A stretch of 64,000 nt of DNA, taken from positions 1,367,655 through 1,431,654 of the forward strand of contig NZ_LR733556.1 of the NCBI RefSeq assembly GCF_902506265.1, given 5' to 3'. Below the pieces are notes generated by a model. The model saw only the letters and a list, made by a program, of their open reading frames with translations, did not search any database and had not been told where the DNA came from. Below are positions 55,307 to 64,000 of this stretch, piece after piece. The DNA comes from Flavobacterium sp. 9AF. Lineage in GTDB: Bacteria; Bacteroidota; Bacteroidia; Flavobacteriales; Flavobacteriaceae. The position numbers and the translations under genes were made by a program. How positions within the stretch are numbered: position 1 is the stretch's first letter; every line of letters starts with the position of its first letter.

Positions 55307-56764
55307 TACTAAAAGATTTAGCGATACAATTAATATATTACCACTACCTCCACCATATTTTTCTGCAAATACTTCCACATAATCGTTAGGTGATAATTCG
55401 GTAATCGTATTTAAAGGAACAGCTAAAATATCTGTTGTAGAGTTTGCTTTAATATACACTTTAGATTTGTTAATTACTGTGCCATTTTTAGCTATATAAA
55501 GAATATAAACAATCCCATTTGTAGAAGCTTGAAAAGATATTGCCCCATTAATTTTAAAAAAGCGCTTTTTATTTCCTAAATATTGCAGTCTGTTATCAGC
55601 TCCACCTCTTGAAAAACGAAAAAGATTATCTGAAGTACTTACTCCAGCTAATTTTGCCGGACTTGCCGAAACTGTAGTAGATACTCCAGAACCTACTGGA
55701 TAGTCAAAATTAATATCTCCTACTGCTGTTCTATCTGTTTCAAAAGGAATTCCTGTACAGTTAACATCCCATTTGTTATCAAAATTAAATCCTGTATATG
55801 AGCCTACCGTATATGGATTTACATACTTTCCAGTTGTTAATGTACCTGCAAAATTTACACCGTCTAAACTTCCCGAAATGGATAGTGCAGGATTAGCAGA
55901 AACATCAAAACCAATAGCTGCACCAAAAACATCTGAAAACCCTCCTTGTTTTTGTATAGATCCAAAGCTACCTTCAAATTTCTCATAAATACCTGTATTA
56001 TTAGCAAACCATCCTTGACTATCTAATAAAAGTTTTGAAATACTTCTATATATTATTCCATTCGTATTTCCTGAATATTGGACAATGCTTGAAAAAACTA
56101 ATGAAAAATTTTCTAAAACACCTACATTAGCAGAATTAGCAATAATCATATCTCTAAATATTAAATTTTGTGTTCCTCCTCCATTGATATTAAAAATATT
56201 TCCAGTCGAAGCTACTAATGTCAAAACTTTAATTGCACCGCCTGTAGAACCTGTAAATAAATCTCCTGTTAACTTTACCAATTTATCATCTCCAGAATCC
56301 AATCCTACTAAATATGCATTATTTAATTCTATTGGTAAATCTACCATTACTGTCCCGTTTATTTCATAAAGAGTTTGAGAATCTAGTAAATATTTCGTTC
56401 CTCCTCCTGCAGCTAACTCAGTTGCTAAAACAGTTGCTAAAACGTCTGTAGATTTAATTCTTTTAAATTTACTTCTTCCTCTTTCTAAATTTACCCAACT
56501 TAAAGCAGTTAAGTCATAATAACTATATTCTTTTAAATTAGTATCAAAGACTATTAATCCGTTTGCTGGTGATACTATTGCTGTTTTTTGAGCAGTTGTC
56601 ATTCTAGGGATTAACAATCCTTTTGTTGTAGAAGTAATATCTAACATAGAAGATGCATCTGGGGTGGTCGTATTAATTCCTACTTGTCCTAATGCATTCT
56701 CAAAACAAAAAAACAAACCAAGTATACAAATCCATACTCTCCTTTGGGACATCATTTTTTTCAT
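55301..56764 (-). CDS. Exported tandem paralog B, beta-helix-like, function unknown
   Basis: A 487-residue protein. I chose the ATG at 56764 (MKKMMSQRRVW) as it aligns exactly with the start of paralog A; an ATG at 56788 would add eight residues. After a signal peptide (ILGLFFCFENALGQ) comes the segment VGINTTTPDASSMLDITST, then GLLIPRMTTAQKTAIVSPANG. This prefix is common in exported Bacteroidetes proteins and phage-tail-fibre-like proteins. The middle (about 140-300) is rich in Asn, Gly and hydrophobic strands, suggesting a beta-helix. The last about 95 residues form a compact beta domain (ELSPNDYVEVFAEKYGG). No T9SS signal or enzyme motif is seen. Confidence 0.75.
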   Translation of the reverse strand: MKKMMSQRRVWICILGLFFCFENALGQVGINTTTPDASSMLDITSTTKGLLIPRMTTAQKTAIVSPANGLIVFDTNLKEYSYYDLTALSWVNLERGRSKFKRIKSTDVLATVLATELAAGGGTKYLLDSQTLYEINGTVMVDLPIELNNAYLVGLDSGDDKLVKLTGDLFTGSTGGAIKVLTLVASTGNIFNINGGGTQNLIFRDMIIANSANVGVLENFSLVFSSIVQYSGNTNGIIYRSISKLLLDSQGWFANNTGIYEKFEGSFGSIQKQGGFSDVFGAAIGFDVSANPALSISGSLDGVNFAGTLTTGKYVNPYTVGSYTGFNFDNKWDVNCTGIPFETDRTAVGDINFDYPVGSGVSTTVSASPAKLAGVSTSDNLFRFSRGGADNRLQYLGNKKRFFKINGAISFQASTNGIVYILYIAKNGTVINKSKVYIKANSTTDILAVPLNTITELSPNDYVEVFAEKYGGGSGNILIVSLNLLVF

Positions 56765-56984
56765 ACTACATGTATTAAAATTATACATTAAAAGTATAAA
56801 AAAACTATTCGCTAATTTTAAAAAAAACGCAAAAACATACTGAAAAACAATACTTTAACTTAATTTATGGTTTTTCTGTATGTTTTGTTAAAAAAATAAA
56901 TCATTTAAAAATACACTATCTTTTTTAAGAAATTAGCAAAAAAAGTACTGAAATTTATTAAACTAAAAACAGATTAAAAATCTT

Positions 56985-58451
56985 TTATCTCATAAATAAA
57001 TTTAAAGACACTGTTAACATATTACTAGTTCCACTATACCGCTCCGCATATACTTCTACATAATCATTTGGGGAAAGTTCTACAACTGTTTGTAAAGGAA
57101 TTGCAAAAATATCTGTTGTATTTGTAGTTAAAGCATAGGTTTTTGAACGATTGATTACAGTACCATTTTTAGCGATGTAAAATATATATATGGTATTACT
57201 ACTGCTTGTAGCTTGAAATGATATGGTTCCACTAACTGTAAAAAATCTTTTTTTACTTCCTAAATATTGAACTCTATTACTTGATGAACCCGTTGAAGCT
57301 CTAAAAAAGTTATTTGCACTTGTAGTTCCTAAAATTTTTGTAGATGTACCAGTAGATAAAGTAGTTAAATACCCTGATCCTACAGGTAAATCAAAATTGA
57401 TATCTCCAACGGTATAACTATCTCCTTCGAAAGGAATTCCCGAACAATTGACTTCCCAATTATTATTAAAATTAAAATCAGTATATGAACCTGTTGTGTA
57501 TCCTTTTACATATTTCCCTGTTGTAAGTGTTCCTGTAAAATTTACCCCTACCATAGTACCACTATTTGTAAGAGAAGGATTTGAAGATACATCTATTCCA
57601 ATTGCTGCACTGTTCACTTCTAAAAAGCCACCATCTTTTAAAATGGAGTTAAAAGTCCCTTCATATTTTTCAAAAGTTCCTAAACTATTTCCAAACCAAG
57701 CCTGATTATCTAAAAGCAATTTAGAAATATCTCTATAAATTATTCCGTTTAAATTTCCTGAATATTGTATCACACTACTAAAAATTAAAGCAAAATTCTG
57801 AAGCAAACCTACATTTGCTGAGTTTGCAATAATCATATCTCTAAAAATGATGTTCTGAGTACCTCCTCCATTTATATTAAATACATTTCCTGTAGCGGCA
57901 ACCAATGTTAAAATTTTAATTGCTCCTCCAGTGTTTCCTACAAACATATCTCCTGTTAATTTAACAATTTTATCTTCCCCAGAATCTAATCCTACGAGAT
58001 ACGCATTATTTAGCTCAATAGGTAAATCAAGCATAATTGTACCATTTATCTCATAAAGAGTTTGAGAATCTAACAAATATTTTGTTCCTCCACCAGCTGC
58101 TAATTCGGTAGACAACACACTTGCCAATACATCAGAAGATTTAATTCTTTTAAACTTACTTCTTCCTTGAGCCATATTAATCCAAGATGCTGCAGCTGAA
58201 TCATAGAAACTATACAATTTAAGGCTCGTATCATACAGTAATAATCCATTAGCAGGAGAAACTATAGCATTTTTTTGTGCAGTTGTCATTCTTGGAACTA
58301 AAAAACCTTGAGTAGTCGAACTAACATCTAGTGCTGCAGAAGCATCAGGTGTTGTTGTATTAATTCCAACTTGAGCAAATGTAATTTGAAGTAAAAAAAA
58401 CACAATCATTACAAATACTCTTGATTCCTTTTTTAGTGTTAATTTTTTCAT
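56985..58451 (-). CDS. Exported tandem paralog A, beta-helix-like, function unknown
   Basis: A 488-residue protein, by eye about two-thirds identical to the gene that follows it, with the same order: signal peptide (VFFLLQITFAQ), VGINTTTPDASAALDVSST prefix, GLLLYDTSLKLYSFYDS, a beta-strand-rich middle with GGGTQNIIFRDMIIANS, and a final domain with ELSPNDYVEVYAERYSG. The end domain resembles TNF/C1q-like or phage-tail head folds, but this is a guess. The two genes are a tandem duplication separated by 220 bases. The proteins could be adhesins, spikes or surface-layer parts. Confidence 0.75.
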   Translation of the reverse strand: MKKLTLKKESRVFVMIVFFLLQITFAQVGINTTTPDASAALDVSSTTQGFLVPRMTTAQKNAIVSPANGLLLYDTSLKLYSFYDSAAASWINMAQGRSKFKRIKSSDVLASVLSTELAAGGGTKYLLDSQTLYEINGTIMLDLPIELNNAYLVGLDSGEDKIVKLTGDMFVGNTGGAIKILTLVAATGNVFNINGGGTQNIIFRDMIIANSANVGLLQNFALIFSSVIQYSGNLNGIIYRDISKLLLDNQAWFGNSLGTFEKYEGTFNSILKDGGFLEVNSAAIGIDVSSNPSLTNSGTMVGVNFTGTLTTGKYVKGYTTGSYTDFNFNNNWEVNCSGIPFEGDSYTVGDINFDLPVGSGYLTTLSTGTSTKILGTTSANNFFRASTGSSSNRVQYLGSKKRFFTVSGTISFQATSSSNTIYIFYIAKNGTVINRSKTYALTTNTTDIFAIPLQTVVELSPNDYVEVYAERYSGTSNMLTVSLNLFMR

Positions 58452-58883
58452 AGTTTTACGGTATTAATTAAACTTTTTAGAAATAATTAATTGCTTCTTT
58501 AAAATCTCTAGCAATAAAAATTTATCATTTCAAATTAAATTTTCCGTAAGCTAAATCAATATATAGAGAGATGTTTTTTACCAGTATATCAAAGAAAGTA
58601 ATAGCATTTCTCTGTTTTTTTGTTTTAAGTTACATATTAAAATTACTACATACTACAACTCATAAAATTTCAATTAGACAGAATGAAAATTAGCATCGAT
58701 AATTTGCTTTTTTCTTTAGACAAACAAAAAACACTTATTAACTATTTTAAATTAATAGAATAATCCAAAAAAATAATATGACATAAGAATAGCGTTATAT
58801 TTTACAATAAATTTTAGGTTGAATTTTCTAATTATTATTTATAAAGAATTGTATTTTTACATTTTGAACTAAACTTTCATTTC
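58452..58883. other. 432-base gene-free stretch before polA
   Basis: It is very A/T-rich. It should hold the promoters of the minus-strand exported gene and of polA, which point away from each other. I see no full TTG-TAnnTTTG promoter, no RNA gene and no strong repeat. A near-match, TACATTTTG, lies at 58858-58866 about 18 bases before polA. A 26-codon ATG frame at 58683-58763 has no supporting evidence. Confidence 0.6.
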
Positions 58884-61724
58884 ATGTCACAAAAAAGATT
58901 ATTCCTTCTCGATGCCTATGCTTTAATTTTCAGAGGTTATTATGCCTTTATTAAAAATCCTAGAATTAATTCAAAAGGTATGGACACCTCAGCGATAATG
59001 GGATTTATGAATTCTTTAATGGATGTTATTAAAAGAGAAAAACCAGACCATTTGGCCGTTGCTTTTGACAAAGGTGGAAGTCACGTTCGTACAGAAATGT
59101 TTGAAGATTATAAAGCAAATAGAGATGAAACCCCAGAAGCTATAAAAATAGCAGTTCCATATATTCAAGAGTTATTAAAAGCAATGCATATACCAATAAT
59201 TGAAAAAGAAGGTATTGAAGCGGATGATTTAATTGGAACACTTGCAAAACAAGCAGAAAAAGAAGGTTATCTCGTTTACATGGTTACTCCTGATAAAGAT
59301 TTTGCTCAATTAGTTTCTGAAAATATTTTCATGTATCGTCCAGCTCGAATGGGTAATGGAATAGAGATTTGGGGAATTCCTGAGGTAAAAGAAAAATTTG
59401 AAATCGAAAGACCTGAACAAGTAATAGACTTTTTAGGCATGATGGGAGATGCTGTAGACAATATTCCTGGATTACCGGGTGTAGGAGAAAAAACAGCAAA
59501 AAAACTTTTGGCTGAATACGGTTCAATGGAAAATTTATTAGCAAATACACATCAGCTAAAAGGAAAAATGAAAGAAAATATTGAAGCTAATAAAGAAAAA
59601 GGATTACTTTCAAAAAAACTAGCCACTATCCTTTTGGATTGCCCGGTACAATTTGATGAGAAAGATTTTGAACTGTCTAAACCCGATGTAGAAAAAACAG
59701 ATACAATTTTTCAAGAATTAGAATTTCGTCAAATGAAAGCTCAATTTGACAAATTATTTGGCTCTGGTAATGAGTATGATGAAATTAATCTAAATACAAA
59801 CGAAATTACCTCTAAAAAAACAACTGTAAAAAAAACAGCTGAAAATCAAATGGATTTATTTGGCTTCTCAGATGAAGTTTCTGAAGAAAATAATGTCAGT
59901 TCATTTTATAATTCTCTTGAAAATACAGCCCATTTTTATCAAATAGTACAAGGTGACTTAGCATTAAAATTATTATTACAAAATTTACTTAAGCAGACTG
60001 CCGTTTGTTTTGACACAGAAACTACTGGTTTAGACGCTCTCAATGCCGAATTAGTAGGAATAGCCTTTTCATGGGAAAAAGGAAAAGGATTCTACCTTCC
60101 TTTCCCTGAAAATCAGGAAGAAGCTAGAAATTTAGCACAAAAATTAATCCCTTTCTTTGAAAATGAGCAGATTGAAAAAATTGGTCAAAACTTAAAATAT
60201 GACTTAAAAATTTTAGCAAGTTATGGTATTGAAGTGAGAGGCAAATTTTTCGACACCATGATAGCACATTATTTAATTAATCCAGATATGCGTCATAACA
60301 TGGATGTTTTATCGGAAACCTATTTAAAATATGCACCCAAATCAATCGAAAGTTTAATTGGTAAAAAAGGAAAAAATCAGAAATCAATGCGTGAAGTAGC
60401 TATTGAAGATGTTAAAGAATATGCTGTTGAAGACGCTGATGTTACTTTCCAATTAAAAGAGCATTTCCAACCTATATTAGAAAAAGTAGGCACTAAAAAA
60501 TTATTTGATGAAATTGAGATTCCTTTAGTTGAAGTTCTCGCAACAATGGAAAGCGAAGGAATTAATTTAGATGTCCCTTTCTTAAAGAATATGTCTAAAG
60601 ATATGGAACATGAAATAAATGATTTTGAACAAAAAATATATGAAATAGCAGGTGAAACTTTTAATCTTGCATCACCAAAACAATTGGGAGAAATATTGTT
60701 TGACAAACTTAAAATAGGCGGAGCAAAACAAAAGAAAACCAAAACAGGTCAGTATGCTACAGGAGAAGAGATATTAAGTTACTTAGCCAAAGACAATGAA
60801 ATTGTAAAACATATTCTCGAATGGAGACAATTGGTAAAGTTAAAGAGTACTTATGTTGACGCTTTGCCTAATCAAGTAGATCAAAATACTCATCGTGTTC
60901 ATACTGATTATATGCAAACTGTGGCTACAACTGGTAGATTAAGTTCCAATAATCCTAATCTTCAAAACATTCCTATTCGTACAGAGAGAGGAAGACAAAT
61001 TAGAAAAGCGTTTATTGCAAAAGATGAAAATCACACCCTTTTAGCAGCCGATTACTCGCAAATTGAATTACGAATTATTGCTGCTTTGTCTGGTGAAACC
61101 ACGATGATTGAAGCTTTTAAAAATGGAGAAGACATCCATCGATCTACAGCTTCTAAAGTTTTCAACGTTCCTCTAGATGAAGTAACAAAAGAACAACGTA
61201 GTAATGCAAAAACAGTCAATTTTGGAATTATTTATGGTGTTTCTGCCTTTGGATTAAGTAATCAAACCGATTTATCTAGAAGCGAAAGTGCTAGTTTGAT
61301 AGATGCCTACTATAAAACATACCCTAAATTAAAAGCTTATATTGCCGATCAAATCGATTCTGCCAGAGAAAAAGGATATGTAGAAACTGTTTTGGGTAGA
61401 AGACGTTATTTAAAAGACATCAATTCTGCTAACGCAGTTGTACGTGGAGGCGCAGAAAGAAATGCCGTTAATGCTCCTATTCAAGGAAGCGCAGCAGATA
61501 TTATTAAACTAGCCATGATTAATATTCATAAACGTTTAAAAAATGAAAAATGGCAATCTAAAATGTTGTTACAAGTACATGACGAATTAGTTTTTGATGT
61601 TCATAATTCAGAATTAGAAAAAATCCAACCTATGATTAAACAAGAAATGGAAAATGCTTTTACACTTGAAGTACCCTTAATTGTCGATTTAGGCTTAGGA
61701 AAAAACTGGCTAGAAGCACATTAA
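58884..61724 (+). CDS. polA: DNA polymerase I
   Basis: A 946-residue protein with all three domains. The 5'-3' exonuclease (1-290) has LLDAYALIFRGYYA and DFLGMMGDAVDNIPG. The 3'-5' proofreading exonuclease is intact, with DTETTGLDAL near residue 376. The polymerase domain has motif A AADYSQIELR near 722, motif B with RSNAKTVNFGIIYG, and motif C VHDELVFD near 899. It is the gap-filling and primer-removing polymerase in repair and replication. Confidence 0.97.
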   Translation: MSQKRLFLLDAYALIFRGYYAFIKNPRINSKGMDTSAIMGFMNSLMDVIKREKPDHLAVAFDKGGSHVRTEMFEDYKANRDETPEAIKIAVPYIQELLKAMHIPIIEKEGIEADDLIGTLAKQAEKEGYLVYMVTPDKDFAQLVSENIFMYRPARMGNGIEIWGIPEVKEKFEIERPEQVIDFLGMMGDAVDNIPGLPGVGEKTAKKLLAEYGSMENLLANTHQLKGKMKENIEANKEKGLLSKKLATILLDCPVQFDEKDFELSKPDVEKTDTIFQELEFRQMKAQFDKLFGSGNEYDEINLNTNEITSKKTTVKKTAENQMDLFGFSDEVSEENNVSSFYNSLENTAHFYQIVQGDLALKLLLQNLLKQTAVCFDTETTGLDALNAELVGIAFSWEKGKGFYLPFPENQEEARNLAQKLIPFFENEQIEKIGQNLKYDLKILASYGIEVRGKFFDTMIAHYLINPDMRHNMDVLSETYLKYAPKSIESLIGKKGKNQKSMREVAIEDVKEYAVEDADVTFQLKEHFQPILEKVGTKKLFDEIEIPLVEVLATMESEGINLDVPFLKNMSKDMEHEINDFEQKIYEIAGETFNLASPKQLGEILFDKLKIGGAKQKKTKTGQYATGEEILSYLAKDNEIVKHILEWRQLVKLKSTYVDALPNQVDQNTHRVHTDYMQTVATTGRLSSNNPNLQNIPIRTERGRQIRKAFIAKDENHTLLAADYSQIELRIIAALSGETTMIEAFKNGEDIHRSTASKVFNVPLDEVTKEQRSNAKTVNFGIIYGVSAFGLSNQTDLSRSESASLIDAYYKTYPKLKAYIADQIDSAREKGYVETVLGRRRYLKDINSANAVVRGGAERNAVNAPIQGSAADIIKLAMINIHKRLKNEKWQSKMLLQVHDELVFDVHNSELEKIQPMIKQEMENAFTLEVPLIVDLGLGKNWLEAH

Positions 61725-61809
61725 TTAATTAGGACAAATTAATTAACCAAGAAAATTAAAACAAGCACGCAACTAATTTTATTTTTTAGCATCTTATTAG
61801 AAAATTGCT

Positions 61810-62199
61810 ATGAAAACTATTTTAAAATTATGTTGCGTGTTCTTTTTATCCCAAAGTTTCCAATGTGAAGACCAAATTGTAGAAAAGAGCAGAACAGATT
61901 ATATTAATCAGCTACAAAATGAAAAACAATTCATTCTAGATTATATTGCCTCTTTTTCGTGCAATGAAAATATAGGGTGCAGTTCTATTGCTTTTGGTTC
62001 CAAACCATGTGGTGGTCCATGGGAATATTTGGCTCACTCTAACGCTGTTGATATCGTCTATTTAACTAATCTCGTAACAAATTATAATGCCTTAGAAGCT
62101 TCTTACAATGATGCTTTCGAAATTGTATCGGATTGTGCAGTTGTAAACCCACCTTCAACAATTAATTGCATAGATGGTGTTTGTACAATAATACATTAA
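61810..62199 (+). CDS. Small Cys-rich exported protein, function unknown
   Basis: A 129-residue protein with a short hydrophobic start (ILKLCCVFFLSQSF). The first Cys after it (FQCEDQ) is not a good lipobox, so lipidation is unsure. The core pattern (SFSCNENIGCSSIAFGSKPCGGPWEYLAHS) holds four Cys plus a GSKPCGGPW motif, and a further Cys near SDCAV and the final pair (INCIDGVC) suggest disulfides. I recall similar Cys patterns in unnamed Bacteroidetes proteins, but I cannot give a function. It lies between polA and another exported unknown on the same strand. Confidence 0.65.
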   Translation: MKTILKLCCVFFLSQSFQCEDQIVEKSRTDYINQLQNEKQFILDYIASFSCNENIGCSSIAFGSKPCGGPWEYLAHSNAVDIVYLTNLVTNYNALEASYNDAFEIVSDCAVVNPPSTINCIDGVCTIIH

Positions 62200-62286
62200 T
62201 TAAAACGTTTCAAATAATAAATAAAGAGAGAAATATTCTCACATGATACTATTCTCATAGTATATCATTCATAATAAAAAAAGTTC

Positions 62287-63396
62287 ATGAAAACGTATCT
62301 TAAATTAGTCTTTTTTTTATTTATAAATTACAATCTATTCTCTCAAAATACCTACTATTTAGAAGGAACTGTAGGTAAATCAAATATTTATATGCAAATT
62401 ACTGAATATGATAATAACTATATAGAAGGTAATTACTTTTATCAAAAATCATTAAAAGACATTCATCTAAATGGAAAATATAAAGATGTTTATTTTACCC
62501 TTTATTTTGGCAATGATTATGGAGAAGAAGCATTTGAAGAAAAATTTGAATTAGAAAAAATAAACAACAAGTTTACAGGTAAATGGGTAAATAAAACTGG
62601 AAAAACAATTCCAGTATCTTTAAAATCAATAAACTTTACTCAATACAAAAAACCAATTTTCAAAGAATTTGATGACAACTTAGATTTGATAAAGCTAAAT
62701 TATTTAAATTTTGAACAAGACTCCATTCAGAATTACAACAATCAACAAATCATTTGGTATAGTGAATCGCATTGTGAAGCGCCCTTTTTCAGGATAGGAG
62801 AAAGTTTCTCTACTGCCAAAAAAAATACAATCAACCCTATTTTAATTGACAAACATTATGAAATTGCCTTAAATCAGCTAAGTTGTTCTTCTCCATTTAG
62901 CTACAATACAGGAAACGGCATTGAATATAGTGTATCTATTACCTTTTTAAATGACAATCTTTTAGGGTATGAAATCTTTTCATCCTATTATTGTGGTGGA
63001 GCGCATCCGGATTTTGGCAGTGAAGGTAACTTAATCAACCTCCATTCAGGAAAAAAATACGAATTAGACGAAATTATTGCATTTGACACATCAGTAACTA
63101 AATATAGTGATGATAACTTTACTTTATTTTCTACTTACAGAAATACTTACTTTGCTCCTATCTTATACGAATTAATTAATCTAAAACAGAAATTTACCCA
63201 ACCAGAAGAATCAGAAGATTATTGCGATTATACACAGCTTGACATTTGGAATTATCCTCAATGGAGTTTTACCGAAAAAGGCATAGAATTTACACCTGTT
63301 TTCCCTAGAGTAGCGAGAAATTGTGAAGACACCTTTTTAGTTGAATTTGAAAGCTTAAAAAAATACAAACACCCTAATTTTCCTTATAATTTTTAA
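62287..63396 (+). CDS. Exported protein with DUF3298-like C-terminal domain, function unknown
   Basis: A 369-residue protein with a signal peptide (LKLVFFLFINYNLFSQ). The N-terminal third is a beta-rich domain (GTVGKSNIYMQITEYDNNYIEG, GKWVNKTGK). The second half has the segment YYCGGAHPDFGSEGNLINL, resembling the YxGGAHP signature of DUF3298/RsiV-like proteins, followed by a typical KYELDEIIAF. RsiV-family proteins bind lysozyme, but nothing here shows that activity. It may be an envelope protein with such a fold. No partner is evident. Confidence 0.6.
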   Translation: MKTYLKLVFFLFINYNLFSQNTYYLEGTVGKSNIYMQITEYDNNYIEGNYFYQKSLKDIHLNGKYKDVYFTLYFGNDYGEEAFEEKFELEKINNKFTGKWVNKTGKTIPVSLKSINFTQYKKPIFKEFDDNLDLIKLNYLNFEQDSIQNYNNQQIIWYSESHCEAPFFRIGESFSTAKKNTINPILIDKHYEIALNQLSCSSPFSYNTGNGIEYSVSITFLNDNLLGYEIFSSYYCGGAHPDFGSEGNLINLHSGKKYELDEIIAFDTSVTKYSDDNFTLFSTYRNTYFAPILYELINLKQKFTQPEESEDYCDYTQLDIWNYPQWSFTEKGIEFTPVFPRVARNCEDTFLVEFESLKKYKHPNFPYNF

Positions 63397-63459
63397 TTAA
63401 AACCAAAATACACACCATAAATATTTGCTTTTTCGTTATTAATAATGTTTGCGAATTAG

Positions 63460-63467
63460 TAAATTTG
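63460..63467 (+). promoter_or_regulatory. Candidate -7 promoter box for the nucleotidyltransferase gene
   Basis: TAAATTTG, an exact TAnnTTTG match, 33 bases before the TTG start at 63501; no -33 TTG at usual spacing. Confidence 0.4.
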
Positions 63468-63500
63468 AATAACAAATCAAACAACTATAAAAAAACAAAC

Positions 63501-64000
63501 TTGAAAACATTAAAACCGCTTTTATATTTTTCAATCTTTAATCACCCTTTAAAGAAGGAAGAAGTATACTTATATTCTTCCCTTAAAGACTTAAAATCGG
63601 TTATAGAAGAATTAGATACTGCATTATCTCGTGGAATAATAGAAAAAACGGAAGATTTTTATCATACTCACTTAAGTTCAGAATCTATTGAAAAAAGAAA
63701 AATTGGAAATAAAAATGCTGAAATTGCTTTAGTAAAAGCACAAAAAAAAGCCCGTTTTATTTCGCGTTTTTTCCCTTTTATTGAAGGAATTGCTATTTCA
63801 GGTTCTCTTTCAAAAGGATATTTTGACAAAAATAGTGATGTTGATTATTTTATTATTACAAAACCCAATCACCTTTGGACTTGTAGAACCTTTTTGGTAC
63901 TTTTTAAAAAAATATTTCTTTTAAATTCTAAAAAATATTTCTGTATGAATTACTTTATTTCTTCTGCCTATTTAGAAATAGAAGAAAAAAACATTTTTAC
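63501..64000 (+). CDS. Nucleotidyltransferase-domain protein, C-terminus cut by window edge
   Basis: The frame from 63501 is open to the window edge (about 166 residues). Residues 5-75 look like a winged-helix or small helical domain (PLLYFSIFNHPLKKEEVYLY). Near residue 97 is the nucleotidyltransferase motif ISGSLSKGYFDKNSDVDYFI (GS, then DxD, the two metal-binding Asp). No in-frame ATG lies upstream, so the start is probably the TTG at 63501 (LKTLKPLLYFS). The substrate cannot be told. Confidence 0.75.
   Translation, partial: MKTLKPLLYFSIFNHPLKKEEVYLYSSLKDLKSVIEELDTALSRGIIEKTEDFYHTHLSSESIEKRKIGNKNAEIALVKAQKKARFISRFFPFIEGIAISGSLSKGYFDKNSDVDYFIITKPNHLWTCRTFLVLFKKIFLLNSKKYFCMNYFISSAYLEIEEKNIF

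Noticed and set aside
58683..58763. 26-codon ATG frame before polA
   Set aside because: Too short, with no promoter box and no recognisable motif; noted only because the stretch is otherwise empty.
61721..61746. A/T-only inverted repeat after polA
   Set aside because: The 10-bp stem contains no GC pairs and no T-run follows, so it is a weak candidate terminator.
62243..62268. Imperfect hairpin between the two exported unknowns
   Set aside because: It has a bulge and no T-run; too weak to call a terminator.
1..64000. CRISPR array, insertion sequence or prophage
   Set aside because: No repeat-spacer pattern, no transposase or integrase, and no phage structural gene cluster was found; the tandem paralogs at 55301-58451 have phage-tail-like prefixes but no phage neighbours.

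Overview
The window looks like a chromosomal segment of a Flavobacteriaceae bacterium, most likely Flavobacterium or a close relative; the species cannot be read from the sequence. The evidence is very low GC, Bacteroidetes-type promoter boxes (TAnnTTTG), type IX secretion system (T9SS) genes with both type A and type B cargo signals, gliding genes, and an alternative complex III (ACIII) operon joined to an aa3-type oxidase. All genes have ordinary bacterial structure. I see no CRISPR array, insertion sequence or prophage.

Layout. (1) 1-2547, minus strand: cyoE/ctaB and two cytochrome oxidase subunit III-family genes, the last cut by the window edge. (2) 2603-7985: gcvH-vanZ, two tandem tonB paralogs, deoC and remB, all minus strand. 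(3) 8092-18254: a maeB-ruvA-sprA unit ending in a strong terminator. (4) 18350-23866: an exported erythromycin-esterase-like fusion protein and a large type B T9SS cargo protein. (5) 23894-27198: ruvB, a cytochrome P450 and queG. (6) 27218-38634: one long operon actABCDEF-coxBA encoding ACIII and cytochrome oxidase subunits II and I. (7) 38712-41349, plus strand: a SPOR protein and a TonB-dependent receptor. (8) 41480-43708: a type A T9SS cargo protein. (9) 43825-48499: rimP-nusA-infB with a hairpin in its leader. (10) 48526-53614, plus strand: a universal stress protein, a tRNA-Gln on the minus strand, a TMEM260/DUF2723-type membrane glycosyltransferase and a NodB deacetylase. (11) 53611-58451, minus strand: a cysteine-free thioredoxin-like protein, a metallophosphoesterase, and two tandem exported paralogs of unknown function. 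(12) 58884-64000, plus strand: polA, two exported unknowns and a truncated nucleotidyltransferase.

How the parts relate. Regions 1 and 6 together give heme processing, ACIII and oxidase, i.e. quinol oxidation to oxygen reduction. SprA is the outer-membrane channel for cargo such as the proteins of regions 4 and 8, and RemB is a gliding-associated surface protein. The TonB proteins would energise receptors such as the one in region 7. The most unusual points are the leader hairpin before rimP, several hairpins sitting within a few bases of the next start codon, the TonB-C-like domain at the N-terminus of RemB, the tandem exported paralogs at 55301-58451, the esterase fusion, and the thioredoxin-like protein without active-site cysteines. 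All family assignments were made by eye, without database searches.
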